Assembly (NCBI GenBank): GCA_047638395.1 | Contig: JBLIMV010000009.1 | Location: forward strand, 108,218-172,217 | Source: CAXBCP01 sp047638395 | GTDB taxonomy: Bacteria > Pseudomonadota > Alphaproteobacteria > MPNO01 > UBA830 | Direction: 5' to 3' | DNA length: 64,000 bases | Part shown: positions 35,577 through 46,577 of the stretch, in pieces | Layout: every line of letters begins with the position of its first letter | How positions within the stretch are numbered: the first letter of the stretch is position 1 | The notes under the pieces: generated by a model | What the model was told of the DNA's origin: nothing | What the model saw: only the letters and a program-made list of their open reading frames with translations | Databases searched by the model: none | Position numbers and translations under genes: made by a program

Positions 35577-36581
35577 TTACGCGTTTCGAAGCGTTTCTGA
35601 CGGCAATTCGCCGAACCGTTCCTTGTAGGACTGCGCGAACTTGCTGAGATGATTGAAGCCGCAATCAAGCGCAACCTCTGTCACCAGCACATCGCCGGCA
35701 CCCTTCTGTTTAAGCACCAGGCGCGCATTGTCCAACCGAACATTTCGCAAATAAACCATCGGTGTGACGCCATAGTATTTCCGAAAACCTTCGTGAAGCG
35801 ACCGGCGGCTTACCCCGCTGGCATGCACCATATCATCGAGCCCCACTGCCTCGCGCGAATAGCTGTGAATATAGGCAGCGGCGTGGCGCACATGGCGTGG
35901 GCGCAGTGTCGGCGAGGTGTCGGACAGCAGATGAGTATAGTTATGCGGCAACGCGTTCAGCATCATGTCGAGCAGCATCTGCTTGGCGTCGCCACTGCCC
36001 GGCCCGTCAAAGAACGATCCTTCAAGTTCAAGATCCTGCGCGAGCAGATCAATCATCTTGCCCAGGGTCGCCGCGCCACCAGACAAAGGACATGGCGCCT
36101 GATCAAAGATCAGCGGATCGCGAATCGGCATGCCGATGCGGCGCTCAAGGGCCGCTTCCATATCGGTCTGATGAATTTTGATCATCATCTGGCGGCCATC
36201 GGTCTGCCAGATCTTCGTATGCGGTCCGTTCGCGTTGATCATATAGATCTCGCCGGGACGAAATGACCGGTCCGCCCGCATCTGACCGACCGCCATCTGG
36301 CCACCCAGATTGATTTCGCACAGATAGATATTGGCCATGTTGGGCACGTTGATCCGTGCCTCGCCCTTGCCAAACATCGAATATGCCATCTCATGAAAGG
36401 TCAGCGTGCCGAGCGATGCCGTGCGAAAGCGTACCGTCGCCGGCCGTTTCTGGCGTGAATCGTGGGCGAGCGAATGCGAAATGATGTTCTGCCCGACAAT
36501 CTCGCTGGTTTCCCGCGGATCGCTCGAGACGAAGTACGGTGTCCACCGGCCCGTTCCTTCAGAAGCAAGTTCGTGCATCAT
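35577..36581 (-). CDS. AraC-family transcriptional regulator
   Basis: The 334-residue protein has an N-terminal ligand-binding half (cupin-like AraC_binding_2 type) and a C-terminal double HTH: VGLDDMVHASGVSRRSLHEGFRKYYGVTPM and VTEVALDCGFNHLSKFAQSYKERFGELPS. This resembles BenR/AndR/XylS-type activators of dioxygenase operons. It is codirectional with and just upstream of the ring-hydroxylating dioxygenase genes. It is divergent from the ThDP enzyme. Confidence 0.88.
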   Translation of the reverse strand: MMHELASEGTGRWTPYFVSSDPRETSEIVGQNIISHSLAHDSRQKRPATVRFRTASLGTLTFHEMAYSMFGKGEARINVPNMANIYLCEINLGGQMAVGQMRADRSFRPGEIYMINANGPHTKIWQTDGRQMMIKIHQTDMEAALERRIGMPIRDPLIFDQAPCPLSGGAATLGKMIDLLAQDLELEGSFFDGPGSGDAKQMLLDMMLNALPHNYTHLLSDTSPTLRPRHVRHAAAYIHSYSREAVGLDDMVHASGVSRRSLHEGFRKYYGVTPMVYLRNVRLDNARLVLKQKGAGDVLVTEVALDCGFNHLSKFAQSYKERFGELPSETLRNA

Positions 36582-36718
36582 GAAAGACAGCTTGGACGGA
36601 ATTCACCCCGAAATCAATTTTCCCGAGTCATTTGGGATCTCAGGCCGCTTCATATTAGTGGGTGACGACCCTGCCCTTTGACAAGCGGCAGACAGCGCGA
36701 AAGAGTATCACTGAATTC

Positions 36719-38362
36719 ATGTCCAAACCCGCAGGCAGTAAATTGAGCAAACCCCCGACACCCGACACCCCGACACTCGCAGCAGCAATGGCCGCCACGC
36801 TTTCATCCCGTGGCGTCAAACGTATCTTTGGCGTGCCCGGCGGCGGATCGAGCCTCGATCTGATAGATGCCGCCGCACAGCAGGACATCGAGTTTATCCT
36901 CTGCCGGAATGAAACGGCGGCCGCGATCATGGCGGCGGTGACGGGGGAACTGACGGGCATTCCCGGTGTCGTCCTGACGGGTATCGGCCCGGGTGCCGCC
37001 AGCGTGGTCAACGGCATTGCCTATGCCTCGCTCGAACGGGCGCCGATTATCGTGATCACCGATGCGCACGAAGAAACAGCAATCGCGCCGCCCCACCAGA
37101 TATTCGACCAGCAGGCCATGTTCGCGCCGATCTCGAAAGCGCAACGCCGCCTGACACCGGCGACCGGTGCCGAGGATTTTGAGAAGCTTTTCGATCTTGC
37201 GGCCGCGGAGCCACCGGGCCCGGTCCATTTCGACCTGTCGGCAAAGGACGCCGCCAGCGCCGCCGCACCGGCACCTGATCGTGCACCGCCGGCCTCGCCT
37301 GAACCCGACGCCTCCGCAGTGGCCCGGGCGGCTGATCTTGTTAAAGCCGCCAGACGACCTTTTCTTATTGTCGGTCATCAGTGCCGTGCCGTGGACCGGG
37401 CGGGGGCGGCGAATGAACTGGCCCGCGCGCTGGGCGGTCCGGCCATGACGACATACAAGGCCAAGGGCGTCGTGCCGGAAGACGGAGCGCACTATATCGG
37501 ATTGTTCACCCACGCGAAGCTCGACCACGACATCCTGGCGCAAGCCGATCTGATTGTGTTCTGCGGGGTCGACCCTGTGGAAATGATTCCAGGCCTGTGG
37601 CCACACGATGCGCCGGTCGTCGTGCTGTCTGAAACACCGGGGCTCGCCTGGCCCTTTGCGCCGGATGTCGAGATTGCCGGCCCGGTTGCGGTCAGCGCAG
37701 CACACCTCGCCCGGACTCCGGCAAACACCGGTTGGCCCGGGAACCAGATCGCCGACTTCAGAAGCGGCATTGTCGAGACACTGACAAATACCGGCGGCGA
37801 TGGCCGCTCGCCGGACGCGGTGATTGATGCCATCGCCGAGGCGGCGCCGGCCGGTGCGCGCCTTGCTGTGGATGCGGGCGCTCACATGTTCTCGGCAATG
37901 GCGCGCTGGCCCGCTCAATTGCCGCATGACGTGATGAAATCGAACGGGCTGTCGAGCATGGGCTTTGCGCTCCCCGCTGCGCTGGCAAGCTGGCTGGAGC
38001 AGCCGGACCGGCACACGATTGCGGTCACCGGGGATGGCGGGATGATGATGTGCCTGGCCGAGCTTTCTACCGCCGCGCGGCTCAACGCCGCACTGACCGT
38101 TGTCGTCTTGAACGACGCCGCGCTCTCGCTCATCGACATCAAACAACAGCGCCAGCAACGCCCGCCACTTGGCGTACGCTATCCACGGCCCGATTTCGCA
38201 ACAGCGGCACGCGGCATGGGATGCGCATCCTGGACGGTGGCGACACTGGATCCGCTGGAATTCGCCCTGGCAGAAGCATTCGAGACCGAGGGACCGACGC
38301 TGGTCGATGTCAGCGTGGACCCATCAGGCTATCGCGATCAGCTGATCGCCCTGAGAGGTTAG
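36719..38362 (+). CDS. Thiamine diphosphate-dependent enzyme (acetolactate synthase / benzoylformate decarboxylase-like)
   Basis: The 547-residue protein has the three-domain ThDP arrangement. The N-terminal Pyr domain has FGVPGGGSSLDLID and the catalytic Glu in CRNETAAA. The central domain is AARRPFLIVGHQ. The C-terminal PP domain has the cofactor motif GDGGMMM at residues 438-444, followed by VVVLNDA. It could be a 2-oxoacid decarboxylase or carboligase. GTG 36662 would add 19 residues of low-complexity sequence, so ATG 36719 is preferred. It is divergent from the AraC gene, which may regulate it. Confidence 0.85.
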   Translation: MSKPAGSKLSKPPTPDTPTLAAAMAATLSSRGVKRIFGVPGGGSSLDLIDAAAQQDIEFILCRNETAAAIMAAVTGELTGIPGVVLTGIGPGAASVVNGIAYASLERAPIIVITDAHEETAIAPPHQIFDQQAMFAPISKAQRRLTPATGAEDFEKLFDLAAAEPPGPVHFDLSAKDAASAAAPAPDRAPPASPEPDASAVARAADLVKAARRPFLIVGHQCRAVDRAGAANELARALGGPAMTTYKAKGVVPEDGAHYIGLFTHAKLDHDILAQADLIVFCGVDPVEMIPGLWPHDAPVVVLSETPGLAWPFAPDVEIAGPVAVSAAHLARTPANTGWPGNQIADFRSGIVETLTNTGGDGRSPDAVIDAIAEAAPAGARLAVDAGAHMFSAMARWPAQLPHDVMKSNGLSSMGFALPAALASWLEQPDRHTIAVTGDGGMMMCLAELSTAARLNAALTVVVLNDAALSLIDIKQQRQQRPPLGVRYPRPDFATAARGMGCASWTVATLDPLEFALAEAFETEGPTLVDVSVDPSGYRDQLIALRG

Positions 38363-38370
38363 GGGAGCGC

Positions 38371-40056
<1,686 letters not shown>

Positions 40057-40209
40057 GGAACCAGCATATAGCACGCCGGATTCGATGCGCTAAGAGGCAA
40101 TAGCGCTATTCGGTGCGTGCCAGAAACGCCCGAATGAGTGCCACCGCTCTCTCACACTGCGCCAAATTCTGTTAGGTTCCGGACAAGCAATAAAATAAAC
40201 GGAACACCG

Positions 40210-41100
40210 ATGCTCAAATCCGGACCCGCCGCCGGCATCTTCTGGATGTGCATGGCGACACTTATCAGTTCCATTTCAGGCGCGATGGTCCGCGAACTGG
40301 CGGGAGAAATACCGACATTCGAGCTGGTTTTTTTCCGCAACGTGATCGCCATGACCGTGCTGATCCCGATCGTCCTGCGCCAGGGCGTCGGGTTGCCGGA
40401 CCGAAGCCAGCTTCCCTATTACGGGATGCGCATCCTGTTCGCCTTCTCCGCGATGGTGTTTCTGTTCTATGCGCTGGCCCGGATGCCGCTCGCCGATGTC
40501 TACGCCCTGCAATACACGATCCCGCTTTTCACCATACTGCTCGCCGTCATGTTCCTGCGGCAAAAGGCGGATATCCACAGCTGGGCGGCGGTTTTTGTCG
40601 GATTTGTCGGCACGCTGATCGTGATGCGGCCGGGGATCATCGAGATCACGCTTGCTGCACTGGGCGCCATCACCGCGGCCTGTCTGTCGGCAGGGTCGAA
40701 CACGACGATCAAAATACTGGCGCGCAAGGACAATGCCGAAGCCATCACGCTGTGGACCAATATCGGCATGCTGCCGCTAGCGCTTATACCGACCATATTT
40801 GTCTGGGTGACGCCGACGGCCGAACAATGGCCGCTGATCATCGGCGTCGGGGTCGTCAGCAGTATCGGCGGCTATTGCTTTACCCGCGCGGTATCGGCGG
40901 CGGATGCACGGATCGTGCAGCCCTTCCAGTTTTCGCGCATGGTCTTTGCCACGGCCATCGGCTGGATCATGTTTTCGGAATTCCCCGATCTCTGGACCTG
41001 GGTCGGTGCCGCCGTGATTTTCGGCGCGTCATACTATATCGTTTACCGCGAAGGGCTTGCGCGGAAAGCCGCCAAGGCAAGCCAGCAGGCCGCCGATTAG
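40210..41100 (+). CDS. EamA/DMT-family transporter
   Basis: The 296-residue protein has ten predicted membrane segments in two EamA repeats: GIFWMCMATLISSISGAMVREL at the start and a second half from about residue 150. The AADARIVQPFQFSRMVFATAIGW segment is common in RarD/S-adenosylmethionine-type DMT members. DMT proteins usually export amino acids or metabolites. It is followed 18 bases later by the acyl-CoA-ligase gene and may be the exporter of that operon. Start at ATG 40210. Confidence 0.87.
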   Translation: MLKSGPAAGIFWMCMATLISSISGAMVRELAGEIPTFELVFFRNVIAMTVLIPIVLRQGVGLPDRSQLPYYGMRILFAFSAMVFLFYALARMPLADVYALQYTIPLFTILLAVMFLRQKADIHSWAAVFVGFVGTLIVMRPGIIEITLAALGAITAACLSAGSNTTIKILARKDNAEAITLWTNIGMLPLALIPTIFVWVTPTAEQWPLIIGVGVVSSIGGYCFTRAVSAADARIVQPFQFSRMVFATAIGWIMFSEFPDLWTWVGAAVIFGASYYIVYREGLARKAAKASQQAAD

Positions 41101-41118
41101 AGGGCATGTAACAGACAG

Positions 41119-42696
41119 ATGACCGACACTGTCCCGCCGCCACCACGGACACCCTATCGCAGCGTCCTTGCGATGATCCGCGAACATGCGCGGCGCGCGC
41201 CGGCGCAGGACTGCCTCGTCGCCATAGATCAATCCGCCTCGCTCACCTGGCAACAGCTTTACCGCCTCACCAACAAGTTCTCCGCCTGGCTGCACGCCCG
41301 GAATATCGGCGCGAATGACCGGGTTCTGGTGCTAACCGACAATTCCCTCGAAAACCTGATCCTCTATTTCGGTGTCCAGCGCCACGGGGCGACGTTCTGC
41401 ACCGTTAATGTCGACATCAATGCCAACCATATGAGCGAGATTATCGACCGGCTCGACCCCAAGGTCGTGCTCTGGCACGACGCGCTCGACCTGTCCGACA
41501 TCCGCAAATCCGCACCCGGCACCTGGGTTTCGTTCGGCACCACCGACCCGGACGGCGCCGCCGCAGCCGATGGCGGCCTGTTCGAGGCGCTCAACGCCGT
41601 CGACGGCGACACCGAGCCGGCAGAGGTCTCGACCGAGGACGATGCCGCCGTCATCTGTTTCACATCGGGCACGACAGACCGGCCCAAAGGGGTGATCCAC
41701 AGTTTTGGCAATTACAATGCAATCGGCGCGCAGACAGCCTATCTCTGGGGCCTGACCGAGGATGATCGGGTGCTCGAATACCGGTCGTTCTCCTGGTCGT
41801 CGTCGCATCAGATTGTCCTGCAACCGCTGCTGTTCGGCGGTGGCTGCGTAGTGTTCGCACCGAAGTTTTCTTTCAGCCGGCTGTTCGACTGGATTCGCGA
41901 TTACCAGATCACCAAGGCGATCGGTATTCCGACCGTGGTCAACATGCTCCTCGACCGGCCGGCTGACGAGGAAACCGGCTCGCTCGAGACCCTTGAATTC
42001 ATGAGCTGCAGCACGGCGCCGCTAATGGAAGAACAGCATCGCCGGTTTGAGCGGACATACGGCATCAAGCTGATCCAGCATTACGGGATGAGCGAGGGCG
42101 GCACGGTCGCGGGCAACCATCATCTGGCGCGCCGCATTGGCAGCGTCGGCAAGCCCGGAATCGGCCAGAACCTGACCATCATCGGTGAAGACGGAAAGAC
42201 TGCACCGACCGGCGTCGAAGGCGAAATTGAAATCGGCGGGGTGCAGAACGCGACCGCCTACCTGAATCCCGATGGCAGTATCGAGGCCGTGCGCGGCAAA
42301 CGCCTGAAGACCGGCGATCTCGGAATCCTCGACGATGACGGCTATCTGCGCGTAACGGGGCGCGCCAAGGAACTGATCATTCGCGGCGGCGTCAATATCG
42401 CACCGCTGGAAATCGATAATATCGTCATGCAGCATGACGACGTCATGGAGGTCTGCACCATCGGCGCCCCAGATCCGATTTATGGTGAGGCCGTCGTCTG
42501 CTTTGTCGTGCCACGGACCGGCCGGTCGCTCACCATAGATGCCATCGGACTGCATTGCGCCGAACTGCTGCCGGATTTCAAACAGCCGGCGGAAATCATT
42601 ATTATCGACGACGTTGCCCGCAACGCCCGTGGCAAAGTCGACAGGAACGCCATGAAGGATATCTGGACCGATACACACCCCGGGAGCACGTCATGA
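41119..42696 (+). CDS. AMP-forming acyl-CoA synthetase / ligase
   Basis: The 525-residue ANL-superfamily enzyme has the P-loop ICFTSGTTDRPKGVIHS, the A5 motif IQHYGMSEGG, the A7-A8 region KTGDLGILDDDGYLRVTGRAKELIIRGG (conserved Asp and Arg) and a catalytic Lys in ARGKVDRNAM near the C-terminus. It activates a carboxylic acid as acyl-AMP and transfers it to CoA. Its stop overlaps the next gene's ATG (ATGA at 42693), so it is coupled to the D-aminoacylase-like gene. The acid substrate is unknown. Confidence 0.9.
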   Translation: MTDTVPPPPRTPYRSVLAMIREHARRAPAQDCLVAIDQSASLTWQQLYRLTNKFSAWLHARNIGANDRVLVLTDNSLENLILYFGVQRHGATFCTVNVDINANHMSEIIDRLDPKVVLWHDALDLSDIRKSAPGTWVSFGTTDPDGAAAADGGLFEALNAVDGDTEPAEVSTEDDAAVICFTSGTTDRPKGVIHSFGNYNAIGAQTAYLWGLTEDDRVLEYRSFSWSSSHQIVLQPLLFGGGCVVFAPKFSFSRLFDWIRDYQITKAIGIPTVVNMLLDRPADEETGSLETLEFMSCSTAPLMEEQHRRFERTYGIKLIQHYGMSEGGTVAGNHHLARRIGSVGKPGIGQNLTIIGEDGKTAPTGVEGEIEIGGVQNATAYLNPDGSIEAVRGKRLKTGDLGILDDDGYLRVTGRAKELIIRGGVNIAPLEIDNIVMQHDDVMEVCTIGAPDPIYGEAVVCFVVPRTGRSLTIDAIGLHCAELLPDFKQPAEIIIIDDVARNARGKVDRNAMKDIWTDTHPGSTS

Positions 42697-44303
42697 GCAA
42701 CGCCATGATCATCCGCGGCGGCCACGTCATCGACGGGACCGGCACACCGGGGATTGAAACCGATATCGCCATCAGTGACGGGCACATTTCCGAGATCGGC
42801 CGCGATATTTCCGCCAATGGTGCCGAGGTCGTAGACGCGTCCGGCAAAGTCGTCGCACCGGGGTTTATCGACATTAAGACCCATTCGGACTGGACTCTGC
42901 CGCTGATGCCGCAGGCTGAAAGCAAGATCCGCCAGGGTGTGACCACCGAGGTGATCGGCCATTGCGGTTATTCCTGCGCGCCTGCCCTGCCGGACAAGGT
43001 CGACGCGCTGGCGGATTATCTGAGCCCGAGCGCGCCGTGGCTCAGTTTCCGCGCGACGAATTTCCGCGATTACCTGGATCAATACCCATCGCTGTCGGTG
43101 AACACCGTGCATCTGGTCGGTCACAACACGCTACGCCTGATGGCCATGGGCATGGAAGACCGCCCGCCGACACCGGCGGAGCTCGAACACATGCGCGCCA
43201 TGCTGAGAGAAGCGCTCGCCGCCGGCGCACTCGGAATGTCGTCTGGCCTGTTCACGGCCCCCGGCTCCTATTCGGATGTCGAGGAAATGGTCGCCCTTGG
43301 CCTTACGCTGGCCGCCGAAGGGGCGCGTTATTTCACGCATCTGCGCGACGAGGGGAACACCGTCTACGATTCGGTACAGGAAGCGATGGAATTCGCCGAA
43401 CAGATCCGCGTGCATGTCCAAATCGTGCACATGAAACTGTCAGGCACCGATAACTGGGGCGGCGCGGCAAAGGCGATGAACCTGCTGGCCGAGGCACGTC
43501 AGGCAGGCGTGGCCATCGATTGCGACATCTATCCCTATACGGCGGCCAGCAACCCGTTAAAAAACCTGTTCCCGCCATGGCTGCAGGAAGGCGGTGTCGA
43601 TGCCATGATCGCGCGCCTGGCGGACACCAATGTGCGTGACCGGCTGCGCGGCGCGATCGAGGCGGAAGGGCTCAACAATTTCGGCAGAATCCCGGACTGG
43701 GATGCGATCCGCATTTCGATCTCACCCGACATGCCGCAATTTGCCGGGCGCACGATTGCCGATCTTGCGGCGGAACGGAATATCGACGGTCTCGACATGG
43801 CGCTCAATTACATCGTCGAGGATCACGGCCAGACCCGCGTGCTCGTCGGCTCTATTTCCGAAGACGATGTGAAGGATTTTGTAAGATCAGGCGACGTGAT
43901 GATCGGCTCGGACGGCAATTCAGTCGCCCCCTACGGCACCACGGGCCAGGGCAAGCCGCATCCACGGTTCTACGGCACGTTCGCGAAAGTACTAGGACAA
44001 TATGCGCGGGACGAAGAACTGCTGCCGCTCCACAAGGCGCTGTGGAAAATGACCGGCGCATCGGCCCGGGCACTTGGTCTGAAGGACCGTGGTGTGTTGC
44101 GTGCGGGCAACGCCGCCGATGTGACCATTTTCGATCCGGTCACCATCGCAGAGAAGGCGACCTACGAAGACCCGCACCAGTTCGCCGCCGGGATCGACCA
44201 CGTCATCGTCAATGGCGCCACCGTGCTGCGCGACGGCGAACATACCGGCGCACTGGCGGGCCGCACGCTACGCCGCCAAACAGATTTTGCCCCCGGCGCA
44301 TGA
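42693..44303 (+). CDS. N-acyl-D-amino-acid deacylase family amidohydrolase
   Basis: The 536-residue protein has the composite TIM-barrel and small beta-sandwich of D-aminoacylases: GHVIDGTGTPG, PGFIDIKTHSDW, a bridging Cys91 in VIGHCGYS, FTHLRDEG, IVHMKLSG and IGSDGNSV. These Cys, His and Asp residues match the zinc ligands of the family. The first His of the HTHxD motif is Lys62 here (KTHSD), so the second metal site is altered. It would remove an acyl group from a D-amino acid or cleave a related amide. It is coupled to the acyl-CoA ligase by a four-base overlap. Confidence 0.87.
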   Translation: MSNAMIIRGGHVIDGTGTPGIETDIAISDGHISEIGRDISANGAEVVDASGKVVAPGFIDIKTHSDWTLPLMPQAESKIRQGVTTEVIGHCGYSCAPALPDKVDALADYLSPSAPWLSFRATNFRDYLDQYPSLSVNTVHLVGHNTLRLMAMGMEDRPPTPAELEHMRAMLREALAAGALGMSSGLFTAPGSYSDVEEMVALGLTLAAEGARYFTHLRDEGNTVYDSVQEAMEFAEQIRVHVQIVHMKLSGTDNWGGAAKAMNLLAEARQAGVAIDCDIYPYTAASNPLKNLFPPWLQEGGVDAMIARLADTNVRDRLRGAIEAEGLNNFGRIPDWDAIRISISPDMPQFAGRTIADLAAERNIDGLDMALNYIVEDHGQTRVLVGSISEDDVKDFVRSGDVMIGSDGNSVAPYGTTGQGKPHPRFYGTFAKVLGQYARDEELLPLHKALWKMTGASARALGLKDRGVLRAGNAADVTIFDPVTIAEKATYEDPHQFAAGIDHVIVNGATVLRDGEHTGALAGRTLRRQTDFAPGA

Positions 44304-44307
44304 CAGG

Positions 44308-45099
44308 ATGATTGCCTTGGAGATCCCGGTTCTTAAAGCGGATGGTGCCGCCGCCCTGCCCGCGCCAATTGCGTCACATGCCGCGGGGCGCTTCACCGAG
44401 GCGGGCGTCATGGTTCTGAAAGATCTGCTGCTCGCCGAGCGCATTTCGGCGCTGCAGAATGCCTATGCGGCGCAGTGCGGCGACATTACCCACCGGTCGT
44501 CCGGCGATCACATCAAGGAAGTCGGCGACAAACGCCTGATGATATCGCTGGCGGTATCGGATGCCTTCGCGGCACCTGATACTTTTGCCAACCCGGTCGC
44601 CCTGAGCCTCGTGGGCGCCCTGCTGGGCGATGATTTTATCCTCGGCAGCTATGTCGCAGTCACCTCCATGCCCGGCGCCAAGGCCCAGCGGCTGCATGCC
44701 GATCAGGAAGGTCTGTTTGGCGATGTCGCGCTGGATTCCGGCGTGCCGTCCTACAGCATCACCCTCGTCATCCCACTGGTCGGGCTAAATCCGACCACCG
44801 GCAGTACCTGCTTTTTTCCCGGCACGCACCATGACCCCGACGCAGACCCCGACGGCATCGCCCCCGATCTCCAGCCGGGAGACGCCATCCTGTTCGACAG
44901 CCGCATCAGCCATGGCGGCATGGCCAACCTGTCCGACGCGCCGCGACCAATCATTTACTGCACCTATCACCGCGCCTGGTACCGCGACGTATCGAATTTT
45001 CGCGATATGCCGCCCATGCTGATCGACGAGGCGGCGCTGGACGCGATGAACGAAGAAGAACGTGCGTTGGTCGACTGGGTGCGGACGGAGAGCGGGTAA
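44308..45099 (+). CDS. Phytanoyl-CoA dioxygenase (PhyH)-family Fe(II)/2-oxoglutarate oxygenase
   Basis: The 263-residue double-stranded beta-helix protein has iron ligands in RLHADQEG (HxD) and a distal His in FDSRISHGGMANLS. An Arg follows (APRP) that could bind 2-oxoglutarate. PhyH enzymes hydroxylate acyl-CoAs, amino-acid derivatives or small natural products. It begins 4 bases after the amidohydrolase stop (ATG 44308), so it completes a three-gene unit with the ligase and amidohydrolase. The substrate is unknown. Confidence 0.85.
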   Translation: MIALEIPVLKADGAAALPAPIASHAAGRFTEAGVMVLKDLLLAERISALQNAYAAQCGDITHRSSGDHIKEVGDKRLMISLAVSDAFAAPDTFANPVALSLVGALLGDDFILGSYVAVTSMPGAKAQRLHADQEGLFGDVALDSGVPSYSITLVIPLVGLNPTTGSTCFFPGTHHDPDADPDGIAPDLQPGDAILFDSRISHGGMANLSDAPRPIIYCTYHRAWYRDVSNFRDMPPMLIDEAALDAMNEEERALVDWVRTESG

Positions 45100-45107
45100 G
45101 CCAGCGC

Positions 45108-45548
45108 CTAGCGTTGAAGTGTGTCGCCCTCCAGCACGGCGATTTTATCGACGAGTTCCTGCGGAACAGCGGCAGATTTATGCGTTGCCTGGTCCGTATT
45201 TACCCAGACAACTTCGCCCGTCGCCCGCAGGTCGTCGCGGCCTTTCGCATGAATTTCCAACAGAAAGGTCATCGAGGAACGCCCAAGACGCGCGGTGCGC
45301 ACGCATACCTCTATATCTTCGTCGAACGTGATCGGTTGCTGGTATTCGACGAGGGTGCGCACCGTGTGAAAGTCCTCACCCGTGCGTGTCACCTGCCCCC
45401 TGTAATCGTATGGCAGAGCCCGGAAATACTCGGTAATCGCGGTGTCGAAATAGGTCAGGTAATGAGCGTTAAAAACGATCATCTGACCATCGACCTCGGC
45501 ATATCGCACGCGGAATGGCCACGCGAATTCAAAGTCCGACCTCGCCAT
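45108..45548 (-). CDS. 4-hydroxybenzoyl-CoA thioesterase-like hot-dog thioesterase
   Basis: The 146-residue 4HBT-type protein has VRYAEVDGQMIVFNAHYLTYFD, with the catalytic-position Asp20, and a conserved hot-dog core ending WVNTDQATHKSAAVP. It hydrolyses acyl-CoA or acyl-carrier thioesters. Its start is 3 bases from the end of the methyltransferase gene (stop at 45552), so both are on one leftward transcript. It converges on the PhyH gene with an 8-base gap. Confidence 0.88.
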   Translation of the reverse strand: MARSDFEFAWPFRVRYAEVDGQMIVFNAHYLTYFDTAITEYFRALPYDYRGQVTRTGEDFHTVRTLVEYQQPITFDEDIEVCVRTARLGRSSMTFLLEIHAKGRDDLRATGEVVWVNTDQATHKSAAVPQELVDKIAVLEGDTLQR

Positions 45549-45551
45549 GGC

Positions 45552-46577
45552 TTAATCCGGCTTGCGGGCGTGGATGAGCCGCGTCAGCCCCGGGATCATC
45601 TCGTCTTCCTGAATATCGACGAAGCCTGCTTCATTCAGGCGCGTGCGCAGCCAGCCGGGCGTTACCGAGCGGGCTTCGGGTGTAAACGCCATGTGCTGTA
45701 ACTGCCACAGCGCCGCCATGGGCGGTCCGGTGCGGTCGTTCTCGACCATGAAATCATGCACCATGAAACTGCCGCCCGGCGCGAGGCACTCGAACGCGTA
45801 ATCCACCAGACGCGATACTTCTGCGCCGGGAATGCCACTGAACAGATAGGACATGAGGATCGCCCCCTGCTGCTTGGGCCACTCGGCAACAAGCGCATTC
45901 GACGGTATATAGCGGATCCGGTCGACCATGCCGGCCTTGGCAATAAACTGCCAGCCGATCTCCGCGACGTTAGGAAAATCGATAATGGTCGAGATAAGTT
46001 TCGGATAGGCTTCCAGCAGCCGGATGCTCATCGCACCGGTACCGCCACCGACATCCAGCAATGTGTCCGCGTCGCTGAGATCCACCAGTCGGGCGAGGGT
46101 CCGGCCCGGCCCGAGAGAACCCGCATGCTGGGCTTCGCAATAGATTGATGCCTGCTCCGGATCGGCCATCCAGTGCTGATAGGAATCGATGGAATCAGGA
46201 TCGAGCGTGCCGTCCAGCACCTCGTTCAATTGCCCGAGGAGCGGATACATCTGCTGGTCGATCTGATAGCGGAGATAGTCGCCGAATTCGTATTTGGCAC
46301 CTTTCGCCAGAAAGGCTTCTGCCCCCGGCGAATTGGAATAAATCTCGCCCTCGTCGTCCCGGTCGACCAGACCGACGCTGGTCAGGGCCGTCATCAGGGT
46401 CGTGACCCGGTTGATCGGAATACCGGCTTCCTCGGCGATTTCCATAGAGCTTTTCGCCCCCCCGGCCAATTTGGTGAAAACATCTATATGCAGGGCGGCA
46501 AACAGCGCTTTCGACGCCATAAAACCAAACGCGATATGTGAAACATCCTCTGCCGATTCCACCAATGTACTATCCAT
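45552..46577 (-). CDS. SAM-dependent O-methyltransferase (plant COMT / acetylserotonin type)
   Basis: The 341-residue protein has an N-terminal dimerisation winged helix (FGFMASKALFAALHIDVF ... AEEAGIPINRVTTLMTALTSVGLV) and a Rossmann domain with LLDVGGGTGAMSIRL and the catalytic region MVHDFMVEND. This fold is shared by small-molecule O-methyltransferases acting on hydroxylated aromatic or heterocyclic compounds. The start is ATG 46577 with AGGGAG upstream. It is the last gene before the cyanophycin block. Confidence 0.87.
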   Translation of the reverse strand: MDSTLVESAEDVSHIAFGFMASKALFAALHIDVFTKLAGGAKSSMEIAEEAGIPINRVTTLMTALTSVGLVDRDDEGEIYSNSPGAEAFLAKGAKYEFGDYLRYQIDQQMYPLLGQLNEVLDGTLDPDSIDSYQHWMADPEQASIYCEAQHAGSLGPGRTLARLVDLSDADTLLDVGGGTGAMSIRLLEAYPKLISTIIDFPNVAEIGWQFIAKAGMVDRIRYIPSNALVAEWPKQQGAILMSYLFSGIPGAEVSRLVDYAFECLAPGGSFMVHDFMVENDRTGPPMAALWQLQHMAFTPEARSVTPGWLRTRLNEAGFVDIQEDEMIPGLTRLIHARKPD

